Source of the DNA: Tubiluchus corallicola
Taxonomy: Eukaryota; Priapulida; Priapulimorpha; Priapulimorphida; Tubiluchidae
Length of the DNA: 64,000 nt
Direction: 5' to 3'
Assembly (NCBI GenBank): GCA_030141605.1
Contig: JAQGDQ010000119.1
Span: 419,505-483,504, forward strand
Shown: one piece after another, positions 1 through 14,500 of the stretch
How positions within the stretch are numbered: position 1 is the stretch's first letter
How the letters are laid out: each line of letters starts with the position of its first letter
Translations under genes and position numbers: made by a program
The notes under the pieces: generated by a model
Seen by the model: the letters and a program-made list of their open reading frames with translations, nothing else
The model's database searches: none
What the model was told of the DNA's origin: nothing

Positions 1-2394
1 CAACTGTGTAAATTTCTGCTCCAAAATTGACTTCAAAGCTGATACTTAAAATGTTTAGTTGTGTACATATAATAAGCTATATGAAATATTAAATCTTATT
101 GCCTCCTCTCATACACGTGTTGCATTAGTAGTGCATTGAGATAGCTATCAGCATCAGTTAGTGAATACTATTATAATACCATCTCCTGCTTAGCATTAGC
201 ATTATGTCCCCTTTCCTAAATAGTAAGCAATATCTGCTAGATAGTTTAACTAGTAGTGCTATGTACTGTTGGAATGTAAACCATTTAGCAAATGAGTTAC
301 CAACCAGAAAAGGTATAGTACAGTGTAGGATTTTATTGTATATGTACAAAACAAATACTTTCCTGTAGATATTAACAACTCACTTACAGATTATAATACT
401 GTAAAATTTTTAACAAATCAAAAATCACTGTATAGATTCATTTCTCTTGTACTAAACATTACTAATCCCCCCCCCCCCCCACATCATGACATGGCTCCAT
501 CGTCCTTCAAAAAGTACCTATATCATGCTGGCAGGACTACACATAGTACTTGTAATTTTGACTATAAAACCATTCCACCTCTCATTCAACATAGGGATGA
601 TTGAATGGATTCAAAATATCTATGTACATTGCATACATGTTAAAAATTTCAATACATTTATTTTCAGTCTAGTAAAACAATTATTTGTCATCTCTTACAG
701 TCTTACAATTTATGATTTAACCTCTCACAAACTATCTATAATATAGCCAAAATGTTTTCTGATAGTATTGTGTTTAGAAAATTGCTCGTGTAATTGGTCA
801 ACAAGACTAAAAACACATAATTTTGCAAGCCACATTAACTACAACTGTTTTGAAGCAAAACTTTCTGCAGGAAACAACTACTCATAAAAACTCTAAAATA
901 ACTCAAAAAATGCAAAATATATTTGCTAGAACAAGATAGGCAAACAACAACAAAAAGTGCAATAAGTTCTGTTATGATACAGTACCACATTTACATCAAA
1001 ACTTAACAATTATTATTAATGACATGATTGCAGATCCAAATTCTAGGCTTCATAGAATTACCTGTTCTGTTACATAATTGCAATTTTATCTAATTTGTAC
1101 TCGCAGTTACAAATTTACACATTGTTATTTTCAGTTTCAGTTTATTTTTTTCATAAGGAAATAAATTTTCCTAACGAACGCGCTTAGGCAAGATAAACAT
1201 GCAGCAGTCAAATCTTACACCACTCACGTTGTGACTTCAGAAAAAGTTGGCATTGAGTGAATTTGGCATTATAACGAAGTGCATTTCTATGCAAATATAG
1301 ATGTTTTGTTTTGCTAAAAAACTGGGCATTAAGCGAGGTTAGGATTACAAAGTGATATATTATAGTGAGGTTTGACTGTATTGTAATGCTTCCAGAAATA
1401 ACCTAGTTGTCACTAATTGTTAATTAGAGCTAGTTTTTTAAAATACTTAAAACAAATTCTTCTTTCGGCACAAGGTGTGACCTTTACATAATGGTACAAA
1501 GGGCAAAAGAAATGTCTGTAAAGCAAGGCCTTATATAAAAGTGCGTGGGCAGAGTAATTTTAGTTACATTGCTTAATCTACTGCTCTTTAGAAATTATCT
1601 ATAAAGATAATTATCAGTACAGCACAGAAATATATTATTCAAACAGATATGAAATGAATGACAACAAACAATAGACTTGCACGAACTGTAACAGAATATG
1701 AGAATAAAAGGGAGTACTTTTCAAATTTAGATTTTGCTAATTACAAATTTGGTCTCAGCAAATAATATACTAGTTACTAAATATCTATTGTCTAGCTACA
1801 AATCACAGAAGAATTGCTTGTTGCTCTAAGACATTTAATTTTCCATAAACGCATGGTCAAATCTGATTTCATCTTCTCCAAATCCTGAAAAATTTGTCAT
1901 TAACAATTTAGAAAATTCGGCAGCATGCAAACATCATTTCACAACTTAATTTTGAACTGAAATTTTAAATACAGCTTTGCAAAGCAAATTATGTAAAAAT
2001 ATGAGCTACGCCAAAAATATGCAACCCTTGATTAACCATTACACATGCCTGGGCCTCGGGGAAAGTGGGCCCCACACAGTTTTTTTCAAATCGAATAATT
2101 ACTCAAAAGGAAAATATGCCGGAATATGTTTCTGTGTTTGTTTACATATGATAGTATAAATGAGCATTGAGATTCTTGCTACAAAGCAGCCTGAGCTACC
2201 CATTGCCCATATGATGACACTGATTGATTATATAATATATTTCAAGTGTGGTGATGTGGCAATACTGAAAACAAGATAATATTGCTTTTTATGCGACGTA
2301 AAAGTGATGTCCTAGCATCCACCATAAATAAATCTCACTACAAGTCTTAATTTCATTTCGAAAGGTAAAATTTCAATTACAGTTTAGTATTGTT
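1..2394. other. Intergenic DNA left of ACBD5
   Basis: No exon with a recognisable protein or good splice context was found. The stretch is AT-rich with a run of Cs at 467-481 and one decayed pogo-like repeat (1236-1381). Short open frames (for example near 158-349 and 486-746) show no family resemblance. Confidence 0.5.
1236..1381 (+). mobile_element. Decayed pogo/Tigger-like MITE fragment
   Basis: It ends in GTGAGGTTTGACTGTA, the mirror of the CAGTCAAACCTC ends typical of pogo/Tigger elements, and contains repeated 'cattataacgaa' and 'cattaagcgaggtt' phrases. The inner part (TATAGATGTTTTGTTTTGCTA) recurs at 4690-4860 and 27495-27570. The left end is missing. Confidence 0.55.
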
Positions 2395-2400
2395 TTTATT
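2395..2400 (-). promoter_or_regulatory. Candidate polyadenylation signal of ACBD5
   Basis: AATAAA on the minus strand lies about 135 bases past the ACBD5 stop codon, a usual distance for a short 3' UTR. It is a six-base motif in AT-rich DNA, so the call rests on position. Confidence 0.45.
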
Positions 2401-2534
2401 CTGAGTTACACATATATGGGGGTATCATAATCTTTTTGTAGCAGTTTCATGATCTCTAAATAGTATTTAAAGTGTCTTGAGGTCTTAACCTGGCCTTGAC
2501 GCCATGTACGTACTAAAAACCGCATAACTAACTA

Positions 2535-5500
2535 CTACATATACCTTGCTCTCCGACGGCGTGTCATGTGCAAAACCCAGTGAACTATAAACGGCCAGAC
2601 TATCAGCATCAGAATAGTTCTTCCGTGCATTTTGGGAAATAACCAAGACCAGAATCCCTGCATAATAAGCAAAACGGTTAGAACTTGAGTCATTTTTAGA
2701 AATGTTATTAAATACAGTCAAAAAACTTTATACTGCCCACTTTGGAATGGGAGAAAAAGTTGTCACAATAGTGAGTCTGACATTATAATGAGGTGTGTTA
2801 AATTTTTTCTATAGACAAATCGCAGAACAGTGAGACAAGTGTACGCAGGTTACAGTCCTCCATTTTAGTCTAAAGGTTAATTAACTAAAACAAATTCAAA
2901 ATCAATCAGCTTTATAAACAACATTTTGTTTACATAATAAACAACTCAGCTGTACTTGTAATAGGCTGTAGGCATAAAACAGTATACATAAAAAAAGGTT
3001 GTCATAACTACAAATTTTTTACTAGGATTTGCATGAATGATTCTTAGAAAACAAGCGAATATCACATTTCTCGTGGTGAAGAAAGAACTACTGCGTGGCG
3101 CATACTGAAAATAATATCACAGCTACCAATCCTTTACTACAAATTTTTTACTAGGATTTGCTTGAATGATTCTTAGAAAACAAGCGAATATCACATTTCT
3201 TGTGGTGAAGAAAGAACCACTGCGTGGCGCATACTGACAATAATATCACAGCTACCAATCCTTTACTAGAAATTTTTTACTATTTCCCCATTAAGATTAT
3301 ATTATTTTATCTGGCGGGTAGCGGAAGGCAGTATAACGGGTTATTTTTAAATGTAGTTTAACACGGTTATTTTGTTCCAGGCCATTTTGCAGGCTGTAAA
3401 TGAGTTTGGCAGTGTAACGAGGTTTGACTGTAGCTATGAAAGCAACAAAGTTGCAAACATGGAAATCAATGATTTTTAAAAACTGCTTTAAATGGTATAA
3501 AAACTTTCATTTGCCAAATATTTTTCAACTTGTAATAATAATCATGTTGGTCACAGTGAGAATTTCATATATGTACTCCAATGAAGGAAAGAGATAACAC
3601 ATTAGCAAACAGCAGTACATATAAGCTGTGGTGAAGATGGGAAAATTATATCTGATAAATAAATAACTTAGAGACGTAAAAACTTGTAAGACAGGTAGTC
3701 ATGGCGGTCATGCAAAACAACCATTGGTGAGACCTCAGACAAAGAAAAAATCAATCTAACCTCTCGAGCTTTTTCATCATGTGCTGCTTGTGCCTGCACC
3801 TGATTAAACTGATACTGTGTTAGAGCCTGATGCTGTGCAATGGTAAGCGTCTCCAAAGCACTGAGTCGGGTCAGAACATGTTCCATATCTTGCTGTAACC
3901 TATGCAAGGTTGCCGCTATCTGTTCTGTTACATCTGTTCGAAGTGTTCCTATTAAAAAGACATCGATCAACATAGAAAATCAGTAAACAGGCACAACAAA
4001 ACATCTTTTTATCTCACAAACGTTGTTTTAAGTTTACAGATCGCTTGCTGTCAGAGCACAGAATTACTAATTAGTTCTCTTAATGTAACAAATGAAGGAA
4101 CGATGAATGCAGACATTTTAGCAATTAATTTTACAGCCACGAGATAAACTGGCATGCCATCATCACGCTGGGCAACGATTTTCTATTATTATCGTATGGG
4201 AAAGTCAGCTGGCTAATCGAGCCTTGTGATTGCGTAAACATCTGTGTCTTTTGCAAGCAGTATGAAGACCAACTGAACATGAAATTTTTAAATTAAACAT
4301 GATAAAAACTCAACTGTGTAGACATGCTTGGTCACTATAAAAGGGAAACAAAAACGTAGGCCAAAGAAAATATGAATTTCTTGCATTTATATGATTATAA
4401 AATCTCACTGGCTTCAACCAATGATTTTGCCCAGTCTGCACAGCACTATCAAGCACAAGAAAAACAAGGTAAGCACTTATGCCGAAGCACCATATTTAAC
4501 GAACCAGCACTTTTGTTTGCACAACGAAGTACGACATGCTAGATATCTATACCAGTTCTACTATGTAATACCAGCATATAGTACTACAGTCACAAATAAT
4601 GTAAGACGTAAAGTACTATACATGTAGGTACTAATCATCAGACGAGAAAACAATTATCGCTGTACAGCTCAATATCAAATTAGTTAAACCTACACTGGGA
4701 CTGCAAAAAAAGGTGGCGTTATAGCGAGTTTGGCATTATACCAACATGCATTAATACATACATGTCTATGTAAATATAGATACTTTGTTTTGCTAAAAAT
4801 ATGGCCGTTAAGCGAGGTTAGCATTATAAGGGGGCGTTATAATGAGGTTTGAACTTTGATTGTACAATTTTCGTAACAGGGGGAAAAGTGAAATTACCTC
4901 TCGGGTCCTGTCCCCCTCCTGCACCTGCTGCACCCCCTGATGTCGGGAACAGACTTGCATCACCACTGCTGCCTCCTGGTGGCCCAGCATCGCCGGTTGT
5001 TGCTGGAGTATCTAAAAATATTAGAAGTATCAAAGAATGGTCTAAATGAGAATTACGCTCAGCAGCTTTATTTATTATTGTCGGTACATGATAGCAATAT
5101 TTGCCACAACTAAGCCATTTGGCACACAAAGATAGCTAGAAACGTGTCTTTACTGTGATTTCTGTACTGCTCCAAGAAAGCTTTTACTAAACTTACAGGG
5201 GAAACTTGATTGTTTAAAAAATGTATGTGTAACAGGCTACTGCACGAAATTAACCAAAATTTGGAAAGGTCGTGGAAAGACCAACTCCTCAGAACAATTC
5301 TAAGCAGCATGCTCAGCTTAGCTCTTATGTCTGGTGCCCAAAGAAAATGTATGCAAAAGAAAGCACATCAAGGCCTAAGACCGGATGTAAGTTAAATGTG
5401 TTTACAATTAACTGTGATTACTAATACGATACTAAGTCGTTTTTTCCATTGCATGTACGTGTACTTAAAATTACATTACATTTATTCGATTTTCAAGTCA

Positions 5501-8500
5501 AATTAACCACCTGGTGCACTAGTCCCCGGGGCTCGCATACTTCCACGCGCCTGCCGACTTCTACTGTCCTCCCCTCCACCTCTCACGACCTTCATTTGAG
5601 GTGTTAAATCTCCCATGGCATGACTAGTTTCAGGAGTGACTGGCAACCCTTCCGACAGAGTTGACTCGTCCTGTGATGAAGAAGAGGCATTCCTCTCATG
5701 TGGCAGTGACTGATGCGTTACAATCTCGTTTTGTTCCTCTGTTATGGACTTATTCCAGACGTCTGTTTCAGAATGAATTTGAACGTCACTGCCAACACTG
5801 TTTATGTAAGATGAAGAAGTGCTTGCAGCATTTTGTGGTAAAACTTTTACACGAACCTGGTAAAAATAAATTAGAGTGACAATTATATAGTTGTAGATTG
5901 TTATAACACATTTAGTTAATTATTAAATCGCAAATTTGTCTCGATTTTTAAACTCACAGAAAAGGAACTGATATATGTGGGAATAATGTAAGACAGCAAT
6001 AATGTAAGAGTGCCAAATACAAAGAAGAAAGTTGGAAAAAACAGTGTGAATTATATGATTAGACTAGTAAATCTTTCACCAATACTTAGCATCAGTGGCG
6101 CAGCTAATAGGGAAGCAATGGGAGCAACCGCTACCCCCAGGCAAATGTTTCAGAATTGGCACCCTTTATACAACCTGTAGTATAAAGTGATTATATGTAA
6201 TTTTTTAGCTCTACTGCTGGATGGATGACAGGCAGTGACCTGTTTGAGGACTTAGTTCCTTGCTGTAATCCATGGCACACAATGGTAGGCACAACCTTCA
6301 TATTGATTATGGCTATAAAATTTTACTGTTTACTTTTTACTCATGTATTTATTTCTTGTGCCTAATAAATAATAATAATAATAATAATAAATGAATTTAC
6401 GCAACTCATTTGTCTATGTTAGCTGATCGATCCAAGGATAAAATTGCCCCAAATCTAATTATTCTAATGTATTCTTGTTACACACTGATGCTGCCTATTT
6501 TAGCATAAACAAACATATAATTGTTTCATGTGTCACGGCACCTTTTTAGTATGTGTCACATCTCCTTTTTTATGTGCTTGCTCCCCCTAACTTTAGGACC
6601 TGGGTACGCCCCTGCTTGTCACCATTAGCTAGGCCAAGCAACAAGGGTTGTTTTTATGGATATTATCTAGCTTTTTCATCTTGTGCCCATGCAAATCACC
6701 TTATGCCCATCTGCCATCAGCTAAAAACGGAATTAATTATAATCTTTGCTGCAGGAACATTGTAGTATGTTGAAGCAAATGCACAGTTAGCAAATTTTTT
6801 GAAACCAAACTTGATTGAAGGAGTCAAAATTGAAAGAAGTCCAAATGAAGCTTGGATTTAAACAGGAACTTCAGGTCAAAAGTCTGATAATATGAACACT
6901 ACATCATTAGACTTCATGGTCATAATTATTGTGGTCAGTCTAAGTGGTCCATATGCCCACTAAACCAAACAGCACATTGTTTAATTGCTTAACGTATTCT
7001 GTACATAATCAATCATAAATTCACAATACAGATGGGCGAAACATGGATTTGAACTAGGGACTGTCGGATCGCAAGTATAACCACATGACTAATCTTAATT
7101 CTAACAGCTACATTGCTAACCAGCCCAGCATTTCCAGTTTGACACTTGGACTAAAGATTTCATTCAATCAGCAAGTACAGGCAGTAATTTTACTAGGCAA
7201 TAATAAACTGTTAAGAAAGATGCCTAACTGTGCCAAGGTCATTGGAATTTGTCATGCTGCTAAGCGCGCAGCCCCCGCTGAAAACTTTGCCCAGTCAAAC
7301 GGGGATAGAAAATTGTCTCTAGGTTACACACTACGCATAGAACTGCTAAACGGGTAGAAACGGAACAACGTGTAACATGGCTCCGGTACTAGCATACTGG
7401 AAGATAAGAGGGGTATGATTCTTTTCAACTTTTAATTTGTGAAATTTATTTATTCTGAATAAAGCTTGTTTGCGTAATCGTTCGTAATATTACACACGTG
7501 GTACGCTACCGTATGTACAGTCTGAGTAGCAAGCCAGCAACGTGCAAGATGGTTCCCGTACTAGCATACTGGAAAGTCAGAGCGGTAGGTTTTTTGCATC
7601 TGTAACTGGTGAATTGCAATCAACATTATGATAATACATGTACTTGTTTTCAATACCGTGGATACGGTACATCATCTTCACTAAAATCGGCGAGCACACA
7701 GACATCAATAAAAAGAACACACGAATTTATTTTACTTGTAAATCATACTATATATAGATCATTTACTTGTCGGGACTTCTTTACACTTTCGTTGTCTTTG
7801 ATTGCAATTTTAACTGCAATACTTCGTTGACGTTTTACTTGTGTGTGTGTTTTTTTTTCAGCTTGCTCAACCGATCAGGATGATGTTAGAATACGCAGGA
7901 GTTGAATTCGAAGACAAGAAGTACGAAGCCGGGGGCGGTATGCAAAATCAATAGCACTGATCAAGAGTTGAACACAAACAGCCAAGTAGCTATAGCCTAT
8001 TGTATTTATGCAAAAAAGTTCGGGTGTTGATCAGTCGCCTAGCTAGTTGCTCCTCCTGAACACATTTTTCAAAATTGCTGCCTTTTCAACAATTTTTTTA
8101 CTCTTCGGTTCAAAGTCGAATCTTTTTTATGGGGTATTATAAAGATAAAAAGCGAACATACAAAATGTACGTGTATTGGTACTATATAGACTAGCAAAAG
8201 ACTCACAAAATATTTGTTCATTAAATGGATTTACAATCAATAATGCACAAATGTTCCACATGGTGTTTATCAACCTTTTTTACCGGTGCTGGTGGTGGCA
8301 GTGGCAAAAGACAGACAAACACATACGTACCAAGTCCCTTATAGAGCTATACAAATTAATAAGCAAAGGTTATAGACAGCGTTACAGAGTTTTGCAAGCA
8401 ATATTTACTTGAAATGGAACTTGGAACTAACTCGTAGCTGTGTGCCATGGTGGAGATCACAAAATAGAAGTACTAAACACTCCCTCTGAGACCTCCATGA

Positions 8501-11500
8501 AGTGCTTCATGAAAATTTTTTGTATGTGGCATTCTGTCAAGTTTTGTGAAAAAAGAACCGGCGAAAAGATTTCCATTTTAGCACCCTATGCTTGCCTTTC
8601 TTCACAAAGTTTCTTGTTTTCATTTGTGCCACTTTTATCTAGGCCATTTTTAACTACATTCAGATTTACTGAAGGTTCTAAGCAGCAGTTTACTTAACAA
8701 GCAAAATTATTATGCTTAATCTCGTTTCTTCTAGCACCAGATTATGATTTGAGTGATTGGCTGAAGGAAAAGTTTTCACTGGGTTTGGATTTTCCAAATG
8801 TAAGTTAAACCAGAGTTACATAGTCCATAATTTTTGCAATTAAATAAACAGACCATAAAAAAATTCGTATACATCAATTTTTTAAAATAAAAGTGTAATT
8901 TTGGAAACCAGTGTAAGTAATGTCATGCTAATGGATATGCTGATTACATATCTGTTCTCTTTGAAATTGTGTAATATGGTTAAATAAATTTCCATCACGT
9001 GGTAGTACATTTCTGCATGTACATGTGTAGTATGTAGTAGCTCAAAATAAACAAATGTGCAACTATATCTTGTCAGCCAGAAAGACAGAAGTTATCTGTT
9101 TATTTAGCTCCTCGCGATGCAGGTAAACCAAAGGTTAACTCGGATCGACTGTAGTCCAATGATTACACAGCTTTAAACAAAGTTTGTGACTTTATAATTT
9201 GTTAGCGATGTAGTAGACGAAAAAGAGAAGAAAGATTTTAAACTGAGTATGACAGGACTCCTGAAACTGTAGACACAACAATAAGCATTTTCACAGTTTC
9301 TTTGTGTGCACGCATACTTGCTGTAGGTCAAAGGTTAAGTGTACCACACCAACGCATCTTAACTACAACTGACACGAGGGTAAAGCAAAGCCGCCTGCCA
9401 CATCAGTTCTGTAATTTCGAGTAGTTTTATGTGGACTTTTCTTAATATGCATTAATTAGGCTGTGTTTAGTGTAATTTACTAGCAGGATCTTGCTTGGGA
9501 ACAAGAAAAAATGAACTAGGTAAGGTTTTAGCTAGCTGTTAAAACTGTTACTATTACAGCAGCATCGGCTGTGAAATTGCATAAATGCATTGTTTGGTAC
9601 TCTTAACCTGTGACCTTTTCACAATAATCATCAGTTGCTGGAACTAAAAAGGCTCATTAACTGCCTGGCACGGCACAACAATGAATGCTTGAAATTTTAA
9701 ATACAGAATTGTGAGTCATGGTTACAAGCAGGAAAGCCATGGCAAAAACAGCAAATAGAAAAGCATGTATTTGCTTAAAAATAGTGAGGGGAGAAATCTG
9801 TAATGCGGTTATGATCTCGTCATGTAACAGACACTGAAAGAATCATTTTCGAATATGTTTAATGTCCAAGGGTCCAGTTTCACAAAGCCATCACTAACTC
9901 ATAGACATTATTATTAGTTTAGTGAATATATTAACAACATCGTTAATTTAGTGGCAGCTTTGTGAAATGGGCCCCAGGGGTTTGAAACTGAACATTTTCG
10001 ACACCCGAACAAACCTATACATCAAAATGTGCTACATCCAAACAAGACTCAAAATAAAGGTAAGAAAATAGGCATGTGATCACTGATCATAGCGTATGTT
10101 TAGCAACCAAAGGCAACTAATGCTGACCTTGGAGGCAAGTGGATGAATGACCAACAGAAAAAATGCTTATCTGTTATACTTCCTCTGGCTATTCAAATCA
10201 GACGCCAGAAATTGTCATGCATCTGAAATTTGCTAAGGGACCTAGCTGATAGTATTTCTTCTTGGAGAACTACGACTGGTAATCAGCCAGGTTCTGTATT
10301 GCAACAACCAATGACAATAAATAGGCCCTGCTACTGAGCGTCGGATTCTAACTTGAAGAGCGTAGAACTATACAAAGTCACTAAACCAAGAGCTGCCCAG
10401 AAAATATCTAAATATTTAATTACTTTGTCACCAGATGTCAGCACAGATCCATTTACATTAGGATGGGAAAGAACCATTTAGCTAAAACTGAGCTCTTGTT
10501 TCTGTTTCAGTTGCCATACTATATCGACGGTGATGTGAAGATTACACAGTGTAATGCTATCCTTCGCTATTTGGGACGAAAGCATAATTTAGGTACAGCT
10601 TTGGCCAATTTAATAATATTGATAAAAATCAGTTGCTATTTTTTAGCAATTTGGTTAGCAGCTAAATGAAACTTATGTCCCAAACATGCAATGTTCTTGT
10701 TTTTTGGTAGTTTTTCAAACTTTAAACTATCTCCAGAAATTCCATATGTTCAATATAAGGATTTTTAAGTGAAGGTAATTCATGCATAGGCAGTATTTGA
10801 ACCAGTGATCTTTCGTTTACAAGGCAGGGCTTTTTGCTGCTACTGATTATTGCAAGAATTCAACTAAGATTCTTGCAGAAATGAAAAGCAACTAGTTTAA
10901 TATTTAAAAATCACAAAGTTGAAAGATTCAAAATAAACCTCTTGCAGAAGCAAAGACGGAAGAAGAGCGAATCAAACAGGACGTGCTGACTGACTACGCA
11001 GCTGACATGAAATGGGCTTTCATACGTATGACATACAATCTTTACAAACAGGGCTATGTAAGTTGGATAATACGTGTATTATAAAAAATATTTTTATAAT
11101 CACATAATGATATAATGTAGTTGACAATGTCCGAGACCAGTTCCTAAATGCCCACTTTTGAGTGTTAGGTGTTAACTGACTGAGTCCAAACCAAAGTTAG
11201 TAAATACAGGTCTCAAGTTCTAGGTATTCTGTGGTGTAAACACTTCCTGGCTCTTATATGCCGTTGAATAAGAGTTTTTCATCAACTCTTAGTACACTGA
11301 TGGTTTATGATCAGTAATTTTTATAGCCACTAATCAAATTTCTACTGTGCGGCAGAAACTAAAACAATACAACTTTTGAAATGATAAAGCTTCTCATCTC
11401 ATAAAAAACCTGTTTCTGCAAACTTGAATAAGAAGACATCATTAATTTTTATCAAATCACAGACTGAACATTTGACTCGCGTTTGTCAAACATATAAGAC

Positions 11501-14500
11501 TGATTATGCATTATTGAACAATCTTTAAATAATTCATGATCTCGGATGAACAATGAGTAAATTTATGCAACTTATTTCAAACTCAGGGAGAGCTGCTGAG
11601 AGTTAACTTGTGCAATAAGTTGCTAGAGAAGTTGCCAAGGTGTTCACACGTGCAACTTTACTCTCAAAGAGAAGTTGCCAAGGCATTCACACGTGCAACT
11701 TTACTCTCAAAGAGACGTTGCCAAGGCATTCACACGTGCAACTTTACTCTCAAAGAGAAGTTGCCAAGGCATTCACACGTGCAACTTTACTCTCAAAGAG
11801 AAGTTGCCAAGGCATTCACACGTGCAACTTTACTCTCAAAGAGAAGTTGCCAAGGCATTCACACGTGCAACTTTACTCTCAAAGGGAAGTTGCCAAGGCA
11901 TTCACACGTGCAACTTTACTCTCAAAGAGAAGTTGCCAAGGCATTCACACGTGCAACTTTACTCTCAAAGAGAAGTTGCCAAGGCATTCACACGTGCAAC
12001 TTTATTCTCAAAGAGAAGTTGCCAAGGCATTCACATGTGCAACTTTACTCTCAAAGAGAAGTTGCCAAGGCATTCACACGTGCAACTTTACTCTCAAAGA
12101 GAAGTTGCCAAGGCATTCACACATGCAAATTTACTCTCAAAGAGAAGTTGCCAAGGCATTCACACGTGCAACTTTACTCTCAAAGAGAAGTTGTGAAAGA
12201 AGTCTCTATGTCTGAATGCGCGCCGTTCGAATGCCAAGGTGAAAAATGCTGGCATCGGGCAAACTATCAGATTTACTCAATGTCACTAACGAAGCTAAAT
12301 AAAAGTATATGCTCTCTAATTACAGCCAACACCAGCTTAAAAATGACATGGCTTTATTCAGATACAACATCGGCAACGTTTTGTTGCAACATCAGACGTT
12401 AGCTGGCTGTCATTTTTATTTTAAGAATTTGATTTCCCCATCAGAAACCAGCTCTCTAATTATCATTATAAAATTTTCAACAATCTAGTAAAAGCACTCA
12501 TCAACTTATTCAGTTCTGACTAATTCATCCTGTAAGGTGATTTGGACACAAGCTGGACGTATATAATAAAGACAGGCCATCCTAAGTCTTATTGTTTGCT
12601 TTATAGGATCTTTATAAGGGACTCGTAAAGTCAGTCAGGCATAATTTGCTGTTGACAGTGTTTACTCACTCTGAAAATTGCTTTTTGTTAGACTGAGCTT
12701 GCAACATTAGACTAAAAGAATATAAAAAAGTAGTCACATATTGTGCATTTGAATGTTAGTCATGCTAATTAAGTGCATCGTACATTTTCTGCACTAAATA
12801 GTAACACATTTTAATTTTATTACCAGGAGACACTGAGGGAAGACTATATGAGCAAACTGCCCGACGAAATGAAACGAATATCGAACTTTCTGGGTAAACA
12901 AGACTGGTTTGTCGGCAATCACCTGACTTACATGGATTTCGTCATGTATGAAATACTGGATCAACACAAGCTTTATGCACCGGACTGCATGGACAACTTC
13001 AAAAATCTTCATGATTTTCATTCCAGGTTTGAGGTAATGGAAGATGAACACTTTTCAATAGATTACAAATACTTTTTTGCAGATTACCACAGAGGCCTCT
13101 AATGGGAGGTTAATTTTTTAAGATAGCCAATATGGAATAACTGCATAAATTACTTATAAAAAAACAGTACGTTAGAATAGTATAGATTAATGTTCTGCAA
13201 TACAAAGGGAAGGAGTCATCCCCTTTGGGGGCAGTTTTCGAAACTAGTTTGTGGAAGCAATTAAAGCCCATCAATGTACTTGGAATGACAGGCTTCACAT
13301 TTGCAGTAACTGGTGGAAAAATTCCAAAAAGCAATTATCACATTAACCAAAAGTTATTACTAGTTGCACAGTTTCCTGGCCATTTGGCTAAAGTACATTC
13401 TAATGCAAAAAAATATTCAGAATATCTTAGCAACAATACATTTTGATTGTAATTTGCTGTCCAATCAATTTAACCAACCTATTTTAATCCCATTTAAACA
13501 GTTTTTAAGTAATAGGGTTTCATGTTATTATCTTTAGGCGTTACCAGCTATCAAAAGATATATGGAATCTGACAGGTTCATGGCTCATCCAGTAAATAAT
13601 ACAATGGCTGTCTGGACAGGTTAAAACAACAAGAAGAAGAAATTCGATTTTGAAACTAGAAGAACCATGTTGCATATTATGACTAAATGAATCACATCAG
13701 TGCTGCCAGTTATCTTGCAGAAAGTGTTGCAAAATTGTTGTTAGATCAACACATTTTTAAAAAACTAGATTAGTTTGTTTTATAAAAAAAGATAGAGACA
13801 GATAATTGAAAACGTATTTGGAATTTTAGATTTGTAGACATTGTTTGTTTGCTATTTTGCAAACTTGTATCTTGTCAAAAACAGCTTTTCTTTCTTGACA
13901 AAAACAATAGAGATGTATTGAAAGCTTCAAAAAATTACTCTTTTGAAAGAAAAATAAACTATAAATGTGTGCTTGCACAGCAAAAATGTTCGGAAGTTGG
14001 CACTAGAGCTTTTCTAGTTATTTACATATCCTGAATCTCAATTTCATGAGGACTATTTTAGTAACAAGTTTGCTGATCTATGTTGTTTCTAACCTGAGAT
14101 GATCCACATTGAAGCAGGCTGCACACAGAAAAACATAATCTCGAGAAAATCGTTGTTAAAGTTTGCCATTGTTTTTTGTCGTGCTTCCACAAAAACACTT
14201 AGCAATAGTACCAATGGGTGGTTGCTATGAACCTTGAAAGAGCACATTGAAGCTATGTTTAGATCCTGTACTTGGCTCTACCAAACGAACATCTGGGCTT
14301 GGGAAAAGAAAAAAAACGCAAGCAAAATGACTGCTTCCACAAGCTACTATCCGAGCTTGAAAATACGAGTTTCTAGTCAGAGGAGTGAGTATGGAGTTAA
14401 AAAATTAGGTTTTTAGTAGTTTCTATACAATTTCATAACATTTTGATGCTAGAACATAAAAGTCCAATGTAGTTAGCATTTGTCTTTACAGGAAACAAAA

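Noticed and set aside
467-481. Poly-C run
   Set aside because: A simple homopolymer, possibly of uncertain length in assembly; no feature depends on it.
2485-2721. 78-codon minus-strand frame
   Set aside because: It overlaps the last ACBD5 exon in the wrong frame; the tail-anchor frame joins the upstream exons in phase.
11631-12202. Possible CRISPR array
   Set aside because: Units are contiguous with no variable spacers, and the DNA is eukaryotic.
11608-12402. Three overlapping open frames up to 264 codons
   Set aside because: They arise from a stop-free 43-bp minisatellite whose period rotates the frame; the same peptide repeats appear in all three frames, and it lies in a GST intron.
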